Source: Thalassotalea loyana
GTDB lineage: Bacteria; Pseudomonadota; Gammaproteobacteria; Enterobacterales; Alteromonadaceae
Direction: 5' to 3'
DNA length: 64,000 bases
Assembly: GCF_030161435.1 (NCBI RefSeq)
Contig: NZ_BSSV01000005.1
Location: 62,001-126,000, forward strand
A program made the translations under genes and the position numbers. Of this stretch, positions 31,600 through 41,718 are shown piece by piece. The notes beneath the pieces were generated by a model, which searched no databases, was not told the origin of the DNA, and saw only the letters and a program-made list of their open reading frames with translations. Positions within the stretch are counted from its first letter, which is position 1; every line of letters begins with the position of its first letter.

Positions 31600-32739
31600 G
31601 TGACCGACAAAAAAAGTACTAACAGCTTAGATAAGACAAGGGTATCTGTATTTGGTGCCGGTAATGCCGGGCTGACTGCTGCTTACCATTTTACTCATCA
31701 AGGTGCTCAAGTGGCACTCTACGGCTCCAAAGGGTTTGATGAACAGATACATGCTATTTCTGCTGAAGGTGGGATACAGTCATTAAATGAATACCGTGGC
31801 GCCAAACTTGATTATTGTGGCTTTGAACATATTCATCTTGCCACCACCAATATCAAAGAAGCCGTTGAATTTTCTTCGGTTTTAGTTCTACCAGTACCAT
31901 CGTTTGCCCAAGCCCCTTTGTTTAGGGAAATGCTACCTTTCCTTTCTTCAGGGCAAACCATCGTGTTGATGCCGGGTAATTATGGTTCGCTGGAACTGAC
32001 ACAAATCAAAAATAATGAAGGGTATGCTTCATTAGATATTTCCTTTGTCGACGCCATATCAATTCCTTGGGCAACGCGAATTACCGGAAATGCTGAAATA
32101 GCCATTTTTGGCATGAAGTCTTTTTTGCCTGTTGCTGCTTTGCCAGCTTCTCGCACGGCAGAATTAATTGAAAAGCTTCAGCCCATTTTCCCTCTGCAAT
32201 TGACTCCATTAGAAAATGTTATCGCGGCTGGCATGGAAAACATCAACTTTGGTGGTCATCCACTAATGACCTTGCTAAATATCGGCTTACTTGAAAACTT
32301 TCCCGGTGAATTTAACTATTATACCGATTGCTGCTCTACAGCAACGGCAAAAGCATGCGAAAAGCTAGACGAAGAACGATTAGCCGTAGGCCGCGCTTTA
32401 AATTTAAATTTAAAGACAGAGTTAGACGCAATGAATGAACTGTATGGCATGTCGGCCACAAGTGTTTATGAACTCAATAAAACATCAGAAACTCATGGAA
32501 ACGTGAATTCAGCCCCGGATTCAGCCAAAAGCCGTTATATTACTGAAGATGCGCCTTATTTATTAGTGCCATGCGCACAATTGGCTAAACTGTCAGGAGT
32601 AGACGTACCAATCATCAATTCTGTGCTTCACCTAACCAGTGCCTTAAATGATGATAACTATTTCAAGAGCGGAAGAACACTGAGCAAAATGGGGCTAGAA
32701 GGTAAAACGCCAGCTGAGATTGTTAACCTGGTTAGCTAA
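31600..32739 (+). CDS. Opine (octopine/nopaline) dehydrogenase-family protein
   Basis: The 379-residue enzyme has an N-terminal Rossmann fold with VFGAGNAGLTAAYHF (about residues 18-32) and a C-terminal alpha-helical domain of the octopine/nopaline dehydrogenase type. The latter shows ENINFGGHPLMTLLNIG near residue 213 and the helix-rich segment around YYTDCCSTATAKACEKLDEER. The family makes or oxidises opines, secondary amines joining an amino acid and a keto acid, with NAD(P)H. The start is GTG at 31600. The carrier gene follows 35 bases later, and a TonB receptor after that, so a role in using opine-like compounds is plausible. Some relatives act on other amino-acid substrates, so the reaction is not fixed. 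Confidence 0.82.
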   Translation: MTDKKSTNSLDKTRVSVFGAGNAGLTAAYHFTHQGAQVALYGSKGFDEQIHAISAEGGIQSLNEYRGAKLDYCGFEHIHLATTNIKEAVEFSSVLVLPVPSFAQAPLFREMLPFLSSGQTIVLMPGNYGSLELTQIKNNEGYASLDISFVDAISIPWATRITGNAEIAIFGMKSFLPVAALPASRTAELIEKLQPIFPLQLTPLENVIAAGMENINFGGHPLMTLLNIGLLENFPGEFNYYTDCCSTATAKACEKLDEERLAVGRALNLNLKTELDAMNELYGMSATSVYELNKTSETHGNVNSAPDSAKSRYITEDAPYLLVPCAQLAKLSGVDVPIINSVLHLTSALNDDNYFKSGRTLSKMGLEGKTPAEIVNLVS

Positions 32740-32774
32740 TATAGTGAATGACCATATGAAAGGCCTGAAACAGT

Positions 32775-34184
32775 ATGTTTAAAATGAAGTTCCCATCGGT
32801 TTATACCATTTTGGTTTTACTCACCATTTTAATGGCAGTCCTGACTTGGCTCGTGCCAGCGGGTCAATATCAACTTGAAAAACATGAGGCAATAGATTCT
32901 CTAGTGCCTATTGCGGGGACTTATCAGCCAACGCAGAGTAACCCACAAGGGATCGTAGATATTTTATTAGCGCCAGTTAAGGGTTTCTATGACCCTAAAA
33001 CCAGTCAGGCGCGCGCAATTGACGTTGCTTTATTTGTACTTATTATTGGTGGTTTCTTTGGCGTTGTGAACAAAACCAAAGCCATTGAGAGTGGTATTTT
33101 TCATATAACCCTTAAATTAAAGGGAAAAGAAATATGGATGATCCCAACCTTAATGGGCTTATTCGCTCTAGGGGGTACCACTTTTGGCATGGCTGAAGAA
33201 ACACTGCCATTTTACACCCTGATTATTCCTGTCATGATCGCCGCAGGTTACGACACTATCACAGGTGTTGCCGTGGTAATGATAGGGGCTGGCATAGGCG
33301 CTTTAGGCTCTACCATAAATCCGTTTGCAACCATTATTGCCTCAAATGCTGCCCAGGTAAGCTTTACCGAGGGCTTAACCCTGAGGATCCTGCTCCTTGT
33401 TGCTGGCTGGTTACTTTGCGCCGCTTATGTCATGCGTTATGCCAGCAAGATCAAAAAGTCACCGCAATCTTCGCTGGTATTTGCACACAAGGAAGAAAAT
33501 GAAAACTATTTTTTACATGCTCAGCATTCTGTTAGTGACAGCGCTTTAACCTTGAATCAAAAGCTTGTTTTAGTTGTCCTTTGTGTCACCTTTATCGTTA
33601 TGGTCTGGGGGGTTTCTACTTCAGGTTGGTGGATGGCCGAAATATCAGCCTTGTTTCTAGGCGCGACCATTTTGGTTGGCTTAATTGCCAGAATGAAAGA
33701 GGAGGTCATTTGCCAAAGTTTTATCAATGGCGCAAAAGAATTGTTAGGGGTTGCCTTTATTATTGCTTTGGCACGGGGCCTCGTTGTCATCATGGATGAA
33801 GGCAATATTACCCATACTTTCTTATTTTATTTTGAACAGTCATTAAGTGATTTATCACCAATTGCTTTTATCAATGCCATATACGCGGTTGAAGCCTTTT
33901 TATCTTTGCTGATCCCATCTTCTTCTGGCCTAGCTGTGCTGTCTATGCCGGTGCTTGCGCCATTGGCGGATTTTGTCAATGTACCGAGAGAGTTAGTTGT
34001 CACCGCTTATCAGGCTGCGTCAGGACTACCAAATTTAGTTACCCCCACTTCCGCGATAGTGATGGGTGGACTAGCATTGGGTCGTGTTTCTTATATTACC
34101 TGGCTTAAATTCATCGCACCTTTATTAGTGGCGTTAACCGTACTCGTTATTGCTCTGCTGAGTATCGGCGTCGTTATTTACTAA
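32775..34184 (+). CDS. YfcC-family membrane carrier
   Basis: This 469-residue inner-membrane protein has about twelve hydrophobic segments and belongs to the YfcC/C4-dicarboxylate-carrier-like family. Matching stretches are TWLVPAGQYQ near residue 27, TFGMAEETLPFYTLIIPVM near residue 138 and SSSGLAVLSMPVLAPLADF near residue 380, then QAASGLPNLVTPTSA. Members are thought to move amino acids, dipeptides or short acids. It is placed between the opine-dehydrogenase gene (35 bases) and the second TonB receptor (80 bases), so it would carry that locus's substrate across the inner membrane. Confidence 0.85.
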   Translation: MFKMKFPSVYTILVLLTILMAVLTWLVPAGQYQLEKHEAIDSLVPIAGTYQPTQSNPQGIVDILLAPVKGFYDPKTSQARAIDVALFVLIIGGFFGVVNKTKAIESGIFHITLKLKGKEIWMIPTLMGLFALGGTTFGMAEETLPFYTLIIPVMIAAGYDTITGVAVVMIGAGIGALGSTINPFATIIASNAAQVSFTEGLTLRILLLVAGWLLCAAYVMRYASKIKKSPQSSLVFAHKEENENYFLHAQHSVSDSALTLNQKLVLVVLCVTFIVMVWGVSTSGWWMAEISALFLGATILVGLIARMKEEVICQSFINGAKELLGVAFIIALARGLVVIMDEGNITHTFLFYFEQSLSDLSPIAFINAIYAVEAFLSLLIPSSSGLAVLSMPVLAPLADFVNVPRELVVTAYQAASGLPNLVTPTSAIVMGGLALGRVSYITWLKFIAPLLVALTVLVIALLSIGVVIY

Positions 34185-34264
34185 AATAATATCTAGCCAA
34201 GATATAACAACTGGCAACTATACCTATTAAAACACTATAAGTTGAACTTGAGGGGAACGAATAT

Positions 34265-36727
34265 ATGATTATTAACAACAGGCAATATTTTAAAAAATCA
34301 GCCATTTACGTCGCATTATCAGGTGCCTTATCCGTATCTACACATACGATTGCACAGGAAGAGTCTGCGGAAGGGATTGAACGTATTGCTGTTACCGCGT
34401 CACGGCGTGCATCAAGCGTGCAGGAAACCCCGGTTAATATTACTGCCCTTGACGGTGATGTGATGAAAGATCAAAACATTAGCCAATTGTCCGATGTGGC
34501 GCGATGGGTTCCAGGCCTTTCTGTTCCGGATCAAGGTGGTCGCTCAGGTTCAACCATTATAGTTCGAGGCTTAAATACCAACTCTTCAGGTCCAGACTCC
34601 GATGGCGGTACCGTTGCCACTTATGTCGGTGAAATACCTTTATTTGTTGACATGAAACTTATTGATGTTGAACGCGTTGAAGTTTTGATTGGGCCGCAAG
34701 GTACCTTGTACGGTGCTGGCACACTAGGTGGTGCCATTCGTTATTTGCCTAACAAACCCGTCCTTGATGAGACCTCTGGCTCATTCTATGGCGACATTTT
34801 TAATTTAGCTCAAAGCAACGACACTGGTGGTGAAGCGGGTGTTGTTTTTAACACGCCATTGATCGACGACGAATTTGGTATACGTTTTGCCTATAACTAC
34901 CTGGATAGACCTGGTTATGTTGATTATGGTTATCTCGTTCGTGAAGGAGGCGTATCTTTACCTGATCCCGATTGGACTAATCCATCAGACGTGCAAAATA
35001 ACTTAAAAAAGCAAAAAGATGTTAACAGTGAGGAAACGTCAACGGCTCGCTTAATGTTGCGCTGGACACCGACAGATTATCTGGACGCTACCCTTTCTTA
35101 TTTTTACCAGAAACAGGAAATCGGCGGCCGTTCTATCGTGCATTATGACAGCTTAAGTGACAGCAATCCCTTATCTGAGCATATAGGTCGATATGAATCT
35201 GGCTATCGTTATGTCGAGCCTAGAGAAAAAGAAGATTCACTCATTAGTCTGGAAATCACAGCCGATTTAGGCTTTGCCGAGTTAACCTCTGCGACTGGGT
35301 TCTCTGAATTTGAAGCAACCGGGCAGCGTGACCAAACCGATTTGTTGATTCGCTTAGATTATAGTTATGAAGAATTCCCTGCCTTTTCATCGTTTACCCG
35401 TGAAGAAGACCATTCAGAAGTTTTCACTCAGGAAATCCGGTTGGTTTCCACATCAGACTCTGAATTAAGCTGGATAGTAGGTGGCTATTATAATAACTTT
35501 AAAACAACCGAAGACAGTCGAGAATTTACCCCTGGATTTGACCAGTTTGCGGTCGACAACTGGGGCGGAAATCAACTTCGCCCGGATGATTTGGAATACA
35601 TTTCTATCGTTGACTCAGAAATCACCGAGCAAGCTATTTTTGGTGAAATAAGTTATCAGGCAACGGACCAGCTATCCTTAACCTTGGGCGGCAGATACTA
35701 CGAGTATGAAGTTGCATCCAGCTCTGCTATTGACTTACCGCTTTATTACACTTTATTTGGTGATTATTCAGCCAGCGAAGTTAACTTGGACTTTAAAGAC
35801 ATTGGTGCAGAAGATGATGGTAACTTATTGAAATTTAATGTCAGCTATCAATTTAGTGATGATGTCCTTACCTATTTAACCATTAGTGAAGGGTTTAGAA
35901 TTGGTGGTTCCAATGGTGTTGCCGAATGTCCGGATAATGTCGACGAGCTGAACAACCAAATTGTTTGTGCTTTGCCACATGAAGCCACCTATCAAGCGGA
36001 TACTACCACCAACTATGAACTTGGTTTTAAGAGCTCTTGGTTTAAAAACAAATTACATTTTAATTCGGCATTGTTTTTTGTTGAATGGGATAACGCGCAA
36101 GTGGGAGGGGCAACCGAAAACGGACAGCAACCTATCACATCCAATGCCGCTACTGCGGAAGCTTCGGGTATCGAAATATCAACTAGAGCAATGCTAAGTG
36201 ACAACTTAACCGGTTTTGCCACATACGCCTACACCAAAGCGGAATTAACCGCGGATGCGTCGTATCTATTTGGTGTCTTTGACGAGCAAGGTTCTCAATT
36301 GCAAAATTTCTATGACGGTGCTTCAGGCGACCGCTTACCGGGTTCACCTGAGCAGCAAGTATCACTGGGCTTGAAATACAGTACCGAATTATTCAACAAG
36401 GCATTAGACATCAATTACGGCATGACTTATCAAAGTGATGTCTATACGAAACTTGGCTTAAAAGCCGATGGTGAAAAATTACCTGGATATGCCTTAAGCA
36501 ATCTTTCGGCTCAACTCTCTGAAGACAACTGGTCTGTCACATTCTATGTAGATAACCTGTTCGATAAATACGCGTTTAGCTCAGCACGTCGAGATCGAGG
36601 GGATATTGGCCTAGCCAGGTTTTCCGAAATGAATTCCAACGACCCCGCGTTACAAAGAAATTATGGACATTATCTGATTACGCCGAGAAAAATAGGGGTG
36701 CGATTCGAGTATATGTTTGACTTATAG
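34265..36727 (+). CDS. TonB-dependent receptor of the opine/carrier locus
   Basis: The 820-residue outer-membrane receptor has a signal peptide ending near residue 30 (STHTIAQEE), a TonB-box-like IERIAVTASRR, a plug domain (about 50-170, with IIVRGLNTNSSG and VLIGPQGTLYGAGTLGGAIRY) and a 22-strand-type barrel ending in GVRFEYMFDL. It has the general siderophore/organic-molecule plug, unlike the carbohydrate-type receptor at 9113. AGGGG precedes the ATG. The gene follows the carrier by 80 bases and precedes a TPR-sulfotransferase. Cargo is unknown; context favours the same compound handled by the dehydrogenase-family enzyme. Confidence 0.9.
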   Translation: MIINNRQYFKKSAIYVALSGALSVSTHTIAQEESAEGIERIAVTASRRASSVQETPVNITALDGDVMKDQNISQLSDVARWVPGLSVPDQGGRSGSTIIVRGLNTNSSGPDSDGGTVATYVGEIPLFVDMKLIDVERVEVLIGPQGTLYGAGTLGGAIRYLPNKPVLDETSGSFYGDIFNLAQSNDTGGEAGVVFNTPLIDDEFGIRFAYNYLDRPGYVDYGYLVREGGVSLPDPDWTNPSDVQNNLKKQKDVNSEETSTARLMLRWTPTDYLDATLSYFYQKQEIGGRSIVHYDSLSDSNPLSEHIGRYESGYRYVEPREKEDSLISLEITADLGFAELTSATGFSEFEATGQRDQTDLLIRLDYSYEEFPAFSSFTREEDHSEVFTQEIRLVSTSDSELSWIVGGYYNNFKTTEDSREFTPGFDQFAVDNWGGNQLRPDDLEYISIVDSEITEQAIFGEISYQATDQLSLTLGGRYYEYEVASSSAIDLPLYYTLFGDYSASEVNLDFKDIGAEDDGNLLKFNVSYQFSDDVLTYLTISEGFRIGGSNGVAECPDNVDELNNQIVCALPHEATYQADTTTNYELGFKSSWFKNKLHFNSALFFVEWDNAQVGGATENGQQPITSNAATAEASGIEISTRAMLSDNLTGFATYAYTKAELTADASYLFGVFDEQGSQLQNFYDGASGDRLPGSPEQQVSLGLKYSTELFNKALDINYGMTYQSDVYTKLGLKADGEKLPGYALSNLSAQLSEDNWSVTFYVDNLFDKYAFSSARRDRGDIGLARFSEMNSNDPALQRNYGHYLITPRKIGVRFEYMFDL

Positions 36728-36810
36728 GAATAAAGTCATTTTATTCAGGTATTACCCCAATGTTGAGGGATAAGGGGTAATACCTTTTTTAATTGAAGAG
36801 AGTAACCGAA

Positions 36811-38382
36811 ATGAATATTCACGAGCAGGTAATAAAAGCTCAAAAGCTTATTGAAGAAAAGGAATATAAGCAGGCTCACCAGTGCCTTATTAACCTATTA
36901 CATGTGAATAAATATGTCGCTGATGGTTACTTTCTCTTAGCGATAATTGCCAGTGAGCATGGCAATTATAAAAAAGCGATACAGCTTATAGAACAAGCTA
37001 TTGTTATTGAGCCTAACCGCGCCGAATATATTGCCCAGCTTGCAAAACACTATGCTTTGACCAATGACCATTTAAAGGCAAAGGAAAGCTGTAAAAAAGC
37101 AGAATCATTGGCTAACTTAAGCGCGCTTGATTTAGATACCCTTGGAGTAGCCTATAGTAAATCAGGTTTGCACCATTTAGCGACAAAAAGCTTTAAACCC
37201 TCGGTGGCAATGGCTCCGGACAATGCCCAGTTCCATTTTAACCTGGCAACATCTTTAAAGTTCACCGGTGATTTTGAGGGCGCCAAAGCGGCCTTTGAGA
37301 AAACCATAGCGCTTGCACCTGACTATTATAAAGCCTATTCCTCACTTGCCAGCCTGGGGGGAAAGGAGGTTGCTTCTCACATTCAGGAAAAAATGCTTGG
37401 CATGGCGCACGAGGAAATGTCTGCGGATGATCGGCTGTACATTGGGCATGCACTGGCAAGGATATATGAGGCCCGCGAAGATTATCAGCAGGCTTACCGG
37501 TATTTGAGCCAAGCTAAAACGGCTAAACGAAAACAGTTAAATTACACCATTGAAGACGATGAAAGGATTTTTCAGCGCTTAATGTCTGTTTTTAATGATA
37601 AACCTAAGGTTACCCAAGCCAGCAATGATTCAAGGGAAGCGATATTTGTCGTTGGCATGCCAAGAACAGGCACCACTCTGGTGGAACGGATAATTTCCAA
37701 ACATCCTGATGTGACCAGCGCCGGCGAGTTGCAGAACTTCGGCTTGTTGTTAAAGGAATTTTCAGCGACTTCATCGCCTTATGTCATCGATGCTGAGACT
37801 ATAGGTGCAGCCTGCAATATCGACTTCGAGGCGCTGGGACAAAAATATATCGAAAGCACCCGGGTCCTAACAGGAGCAACCCCAAGGTTCGTAGATAAAA
37901 TGCCGCTTAATTTTCTATATACAGGTTTTATTCTGTCGGCCTTTCCCCAGGCCAAAATAGTCTGTTTAGACAGAAACCCGCTGGATACTGTAGTCAGCAA
38001 TTTCAGACAGCTATTCGCCGTAAATTTCTCTTACTATAACTACTCATATGACCTGGCAACAAGCGCCCGATACTATCTGCTATTTAAACGGCTCATCGCT
38101 TTTTGGCAGGAAAAGTATCCGGACAATTTTTACCTGGTCAACTATGAAAAGCTGGTGAATTCACCTGCTGAAGAGGCCAAAAAATTGATCCATTTTTGTG
38201 GGTTAACCTGGCAAGATTGTTTAGTCGATATTCATAAGAACACATCCCCTGTAGCGACAGCCAGCGCGGTTCAAGTAAGAAGCCCTATTAATAACAAAGC
38301 TGTTGGCAGTTGGAAAAAATATGACTTTTGTTTGGATAATGTAAAGTCAATATTATTTGCTGCTGGTATGTCAACAGAGTAG
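36811..38382 (+). CDS. TPR-repeat sulfotransferase
   Basis: The first 240 residues are tetratricopeptide repeats (for example ADGYFLLAIIASEHGNYKKA and NAQFHFNLATSLKFTGDFEG). The C-terminal half is a sulfotransferase domain whose 5'-phosphosulfate-binding loop is FVVGMPRTGTTLVERI (about 279-294), with the 3'-phosphate region near CLDRNPLDTVVSNFRQ. The family transfers sulfate from PAPS to a protein or small molecule. There is no signal peptide, so it is cytoplasmic. I prefer the ATG at 36811 (GAAGAGAG upstream) to the TTG at 36793. Such genes often sit next to TonB receptor genes in Alteromonadales, as here (83 bases); the reason is not known to me. Confidence 0.88.
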   Translation: MNIHEQVIKAQKLIEEKEYKQAHQCLINLLHVNKYVADGYFLLAIIASEHGNYKKAIQLIEQAIVIEPNRAEYIAQLAKHYALTNDHLKAKESCKKAESLANLSALDLDTLGVAYSKSGLHHLATKSFKPSVAMAPDNAQFHFNLATSLKFTGDFEGAKAAFEKTIALAPDYYKAYSSLASLGGKEVASHIQEKMLGMAHEEMSADDRLYIGHALARIYEAREDYQQAYRYLSQAKTAKRKQLNYTIEDDERIFQRLMSVFNDKPKVTQASNDSREAIFVVGMPRTGTTLVERIISKHPDVTSAGELQNFGLLLKEFSATSSPYVIDAETIGAACNIDFEALGQKYIESTRVLTGATPRFVDKMPLNFLYTGFILSAFPQAKIVCLDRNPLDTVVSNFRQLFAVNFSYYNYSYDLATSARYYLLFKRLIAFWQEKYPDNFYLVNYEKLVNSPAEEAKKLIHFCGLTWQDCLVDIHKNTSPVATASAVQVRSPINNKAVGSWKKYDFCLDNVKSILFAAGMSTE

Positions 38383-38691
38383 ATAGTAATGAATCGACAA
38401 CAAAAACCTAGACAATTATCAGCTTAAGTCTAATGTTCGTAGATCGCTCTCAACCGAACTTCGCAAAAGTGCCACTTTCAGTCGTTTGGCTAGTGAGTCA
38501 CACAACTAATAAAATCAAGATAACGGATGCTCTTCCTTAATCATTTTTTGGAACAACTACAAGATAGAACTGAAGGTAGAACCACGCCTATACTTAGTAT
38601 TGGAACAATATTGGGTGTTGTACTAAATTATTGAAGAACAATAATTACATTTACACATGATAAGTTTGATTTATCAGGGGGCATAGGCCAA
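38383..38691 (+). other. Intergenic stretch before the frameshifted binding-protein gene
   Basis: No gene is seen. An inverted repeat TGATAA (38658-38663)/TTATCA (38671-38676) lies about 20 bases before the next start and could be an operator or weak hairpin. Confidence 0.4.
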
Positions 38692-39527
38692 ATGATGTGT
38701 TATCCATATTTCTCAAATAAGAATGGGTTATTTGGCTTTAAGGTACTCAGACTAATTTTTATTTTTTATATGGTAAGTAACATATTCGTTGGTAGTTGCT
38801 ATGCCCAATCAAAGATAACATTTGCAACTCATACTAAACCCCCTTTAAGCCAGTACCTTTTTGAGGTTCAGAGTCGAGTTTTTGAAAAGCTTGGATTTCA
38901 AGTTGAAGTACTTGAGTTACCTGGGCGTAGAGTATTTAAAATGGTCAACAGTGGTAAACTTGATGGCGATCTATGTCGTGTTGGTAATATATTGTCCATT
39001 TCAGATGACAACGTATCAAATTACAGAAAGATAGATGAAGCAGTAGTTGAGACTCGCATTTCACTCATTACAAAAGCTAATGTAGAAATAGAGCAAGTCA
39101 ATTGGAAATACGTTAATACAAAAAAGTGGCATTTTTACTAGGTTCAAAAAGGATTAAACGTAATATTTTAGAGAAAAACAGGCACCCCGTTTCGTCAAAC
39201 ATACAAGCTATAGAGTTGGTAGCAAGAGGTAGGATACAACATGCTGTTATTTTTGAGTCTGTTGCTAAAAGCTTAATTAATCAACACCCTGAATTACGGT
39301 CACTAATTAAGCTCCATGAAGATCCAATCACCTCTTATGAGCAATATACTTATTTGCATAAAAAGCACATGAGTTTGATACCTGAAGCTGAAGCTATAAT
39401 AAAGGAGATGAAAAAGAGTGGCGAATTAAGTGATATTGGAAGTAAATATTTTGTAAGGTCAGCGTCAAATTTATCTTATAAGAGGGCGTTCAGAATTCTG
39501 TGTCAGCCTAAATTGCTACATATCTAG
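38692..39527 (+). pseudogene. Frameshifted periplasmic substrate-binding protein, SBP_bac_3 type
   Basis: Frame 1 (38692-39141) has a signal peptide (hydrophobic VLRLIFIFYMVSN, ending near SCYAQ) and the start of an amino-acid-binding-like fold (TFATHTKPPLSQYLFEVQSR, PGRRVFKMVNSGKLDGDLCR). A second frame (from 39126) continues the fold: VAFLLGSKRIKRNI, ARGRIQHAVIFESVA and the C-terminal KKSGELSDIGSKYF. The frames join if one A is added to the six-A run at 39120-39125, giving one protein of about 278 residues. So this is a gene broken by a one-base deletion, or a sequencing error. The family includes solute sensors and periplasmic binding proteins, often orphan in Alteromonadales. Confidence 0.8.
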
Positions 39528-39633
39528 CGCGTCATCCAATCGGTCTTCGAAGTGAATGGCGAGTTGTGACAATGTCAGATTCCAGCTCTGAATTGGCATT
39601 GTCCATTTCTTTGAGGCATTCAATATGTAGAGT

Positions 39634-39936
39634 ATGTGCCGTTTAACTCAGATTAAAGAAACAGGTTTCTTGATTGCCAGCCATATTAAACCATGGAGAG
39701 CTGCAACAAATAAGGAAAGATTAGATGGTAATAATGGATTACTTTTATCTCCCCATGTGGATAGGTTATTTGACAGATGTTTCATTAGCTTTAAGGGCAA
39801 TGGGGAGTTAATTGTTAGTGACAAACTACCTGATAGCGTGAAAAAAGAGTGGCTAATTTCAGTAGGAAATTACGGCCGTTTTAATGCTAAGCAGCAACAG
39901 TACTTGCAATATCATCGCTTGAATATTTTGAAATAA
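39634..39936 (+). pseudogene. HNH endonuclease fragment (C-terminal part)
   Basis: The visible 100 residues match the core of HNH_2-type restriction endonucleases: a Cys-xx-T motif (CRLTQI), LIASHIKPWR with the catalytic His, NKERLDGNNGLLLSPHVDRLFD and a Gly-rich strand (SFKGNGELIVS). In related proteins a longer N-terminal domain and another Cys precede this. Here an in-frame stop (TAG at 39628-39630) and degraded sequence precede it. It is probably a remnant of a defence nuclease and unlikely to work alone. It sits in an accessory stretch with other possible defence genes. Confidence 0.65.
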
Positions 39937-40122
39937 AAACAATTGTATCAGCGCGGCTCGCTTCCATGTGGTTTTTGTCAGTAATCTAAGAAAGGGCTGT
40001 ATTATATTAATTTGTTCAGTGTCGACTATTATTTAGCCTTTTAACTTAGTAAATAACAATTAGGGACTTACCACATTGGTTAGTTTATTTATCTCCTTTA
40101 AATTCAATAATTAAAGCTGCCT

Positions 40123-41718
40123 ATGTCATTTGAAATAAAAGCCAATCAAGTTCGTGAAAATATCAAATCTTATACTCAAGAATCACTAGTTAGCTATTTT
40201 CTTCGATATTTGCACCATCAACCTGAAGGCCAGAATGTCGCAGAGCGCAGACCTTGGACCGCACTTTTAGCATTAGAATGGGCACTAGAGTTAGTACCGC
40301 ACACCAATGCCAAGTTCGCTTCTGATAAGCAAGCACACCAAATAATGGAAGATATTTGGAATATTCAATCTGATGCCTCTGACATCGCAAATCATTCAAA
40401 CTACCGCATCGTTTTGAGAAAAATGGTTATTCCGCAATTAAGATTTCAAATTCACCCTATACAGCATTTGTTTTTTTTATTTCGCTTTTATTCCATGTTG
40501 ATGCAACCAACAGCAAGCTCTGCACCAAAAGATGACTTTGAAAAAATTACAGGGGTCGAATTTGAGCGGTTTTTATTGTTTTCCGCGTTGCTTCACTTAA
40601 TCTTTACCTGGAATAACTCTGTAGTGATCAAGTACCAAGAACTTGTGGAGTATATGTGTCCATATTTTAGCTTTGACGAATTGAAAGCATTGCTTAAGCT
40701 AGTTGGAGGTAATATTTATGAAATTGAAACATTAATTAAAAAGCACCGCCCAGTCACGAGAACAATAAGGCGAGATGAATATTTTGATGAACCCTTTTTA
40801 ATTTGTAAACCGGTTATCGTCATACCTGATGGAATAACAACACCACACTCGACGGTACTTAGTATTGGTATTTCAGAGTTTATTTTAAGAGTATTAAAAC
40901 AAGCAGACCCAAATAGATTCAAAGACAAGTTCACTTCTTCCTTTGAAAGGTACTTAGAGCAATTATTACTTGAATTTGAGCATGAGTTTTTGTCAGAAAG
41001 TGACATCGAAGCTATTTATAAAGAGAGTGAAATAACGGGTAAAGTAGTCGACTTTTTGGTTACTGAAGAGGACGATATGTTATTAATCGATGCCAAAGGA
41101 GCAGAGCCCAAAAGTCGAGTACTAGTAACAGATAACCCACGTATATTAAGAGATCAAATTCGTGATATACACTTAAAGGGTGTGGAGCAGGTTTCCCAAT
41201 GTATTCAGCATTTAACATCGATAAACGATAGTATGTCAAATAAGTATGACAATCGTTTTGCTCTGATTGTTACTCACCAAGATTACTATATTGGTGATTG
41301 TCGCGATTTATTAGAATATTTGATCCCTGAGCACCGCCAAAATCTCGTTGAAACGATTAATAACATGCTCCCTGCTGAAAATATTCACTTCTGTGGTATT
41401 CATGATTTGGAAGGGATCGTTCATGTTTGCGAAGAAACCAACACCTCCCTATGTGATTTTCTTAGGTTTTGTGGAAACCAGCAAAAGTCCGCTGACACTA
41501 GAAAGTTCGACATGCGCCAACATATATGGGCATTTTCCTCAACTCATAACCTAAATAACAACTCTCCAATAGGTTCATCTGCATCAAAGGAAGCCAAAGA
41601 CCGAATATTTGATGGGCTAATCGACATGATGAAAAAAAACCAAACCTACTGGGAGAAAGGTTGGGTACGTACTCAGAAGCAGGCTGTCGGTGCAGCTTTG
41701 CGAAAAAAGATACACTAA
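40123..41718 (+). CDS. Hypothetical protein with a PD-(D/E)XK-nuclease-like motif
   Basis: The family is not recognised. In the 531-residue protein, residues 300-330 contain GKVVDFLVTEEDDMLLIDAK: an Asp (D310) in a strand, 12 residues, then D323-A-K325 in a hydrophobic strand. This is the usual arrangement of PD-(D/E)XK nuclease cores, with a possible Glu in the preceding helix (FERYLEQLLLEFE). Residues 1-230 are mainly helical with no motif I know. The C-terminal third has a possible second strand region (RFALIVTHQDYYIG). The neighbours are an HNH fragment and an antitoxin-like gene, so a defence or restriction role is plausible. A conserved housekeeping role cannot be ruled out. Confidence 0.55.
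   Translation: MSFEIKANQVRENIKSYTQESLVSYFLRYLHHQPEGQNVAERRPWTALLALEWALELVPHTNAKFASDKQAHQIMEDIWNIQSDASDIANHSNYRIVLRKMVIPQLRFQIHPIQHLFFLFRFYSMLMQPTASSAPKDDFEKITGVEFERFLLFSALLHLIFTWNNSVVIKYQELVEYMCPYFSFDELKALLKLVGGNIYEIETLIKKHRPVTRTIRRDEYFDEPFLICKPVIVIPDGITTPHSTVLSIGISEFILRVLKQADPNRFKDKFTSSFERYLEQLLLEFEHEFLSESDIEAIYKESEITGKVVDFLVTEEDDMLLIDAKGAEPKSRVLVTDNPRILRDQIRDIHLKGVEQVSQCIQHLTSINDSMSNKYDNRFALIVTHQDYYIGDCRDLLEYLIPEHRQNLVETINNMLPAENIHFCGIHDLEGIVHVCEETNTSLCDFLRFCGNQQKSADTRKFDMRQHIWAFSSTHNLNNNSPIGSSASKEAKDRIFDGLIDMMKKNQTYWEKGWVRTQKQAVGAALRKKIH

Noticed and set aside
31600-36727. Opine metallophore (staphylopine/pseudopaline type) biosynthesis
   Set aside because: The enzyme is of the octopine/nopaline type and no nicotianamine-synthase-like gene, racemase or exporter is nearby.
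39120-39125. Programmed phase variation of the binding-protein gene
   Set aside because: Six A residues is too short a tract to claim a switch; a simple deletion or read error is more likely.
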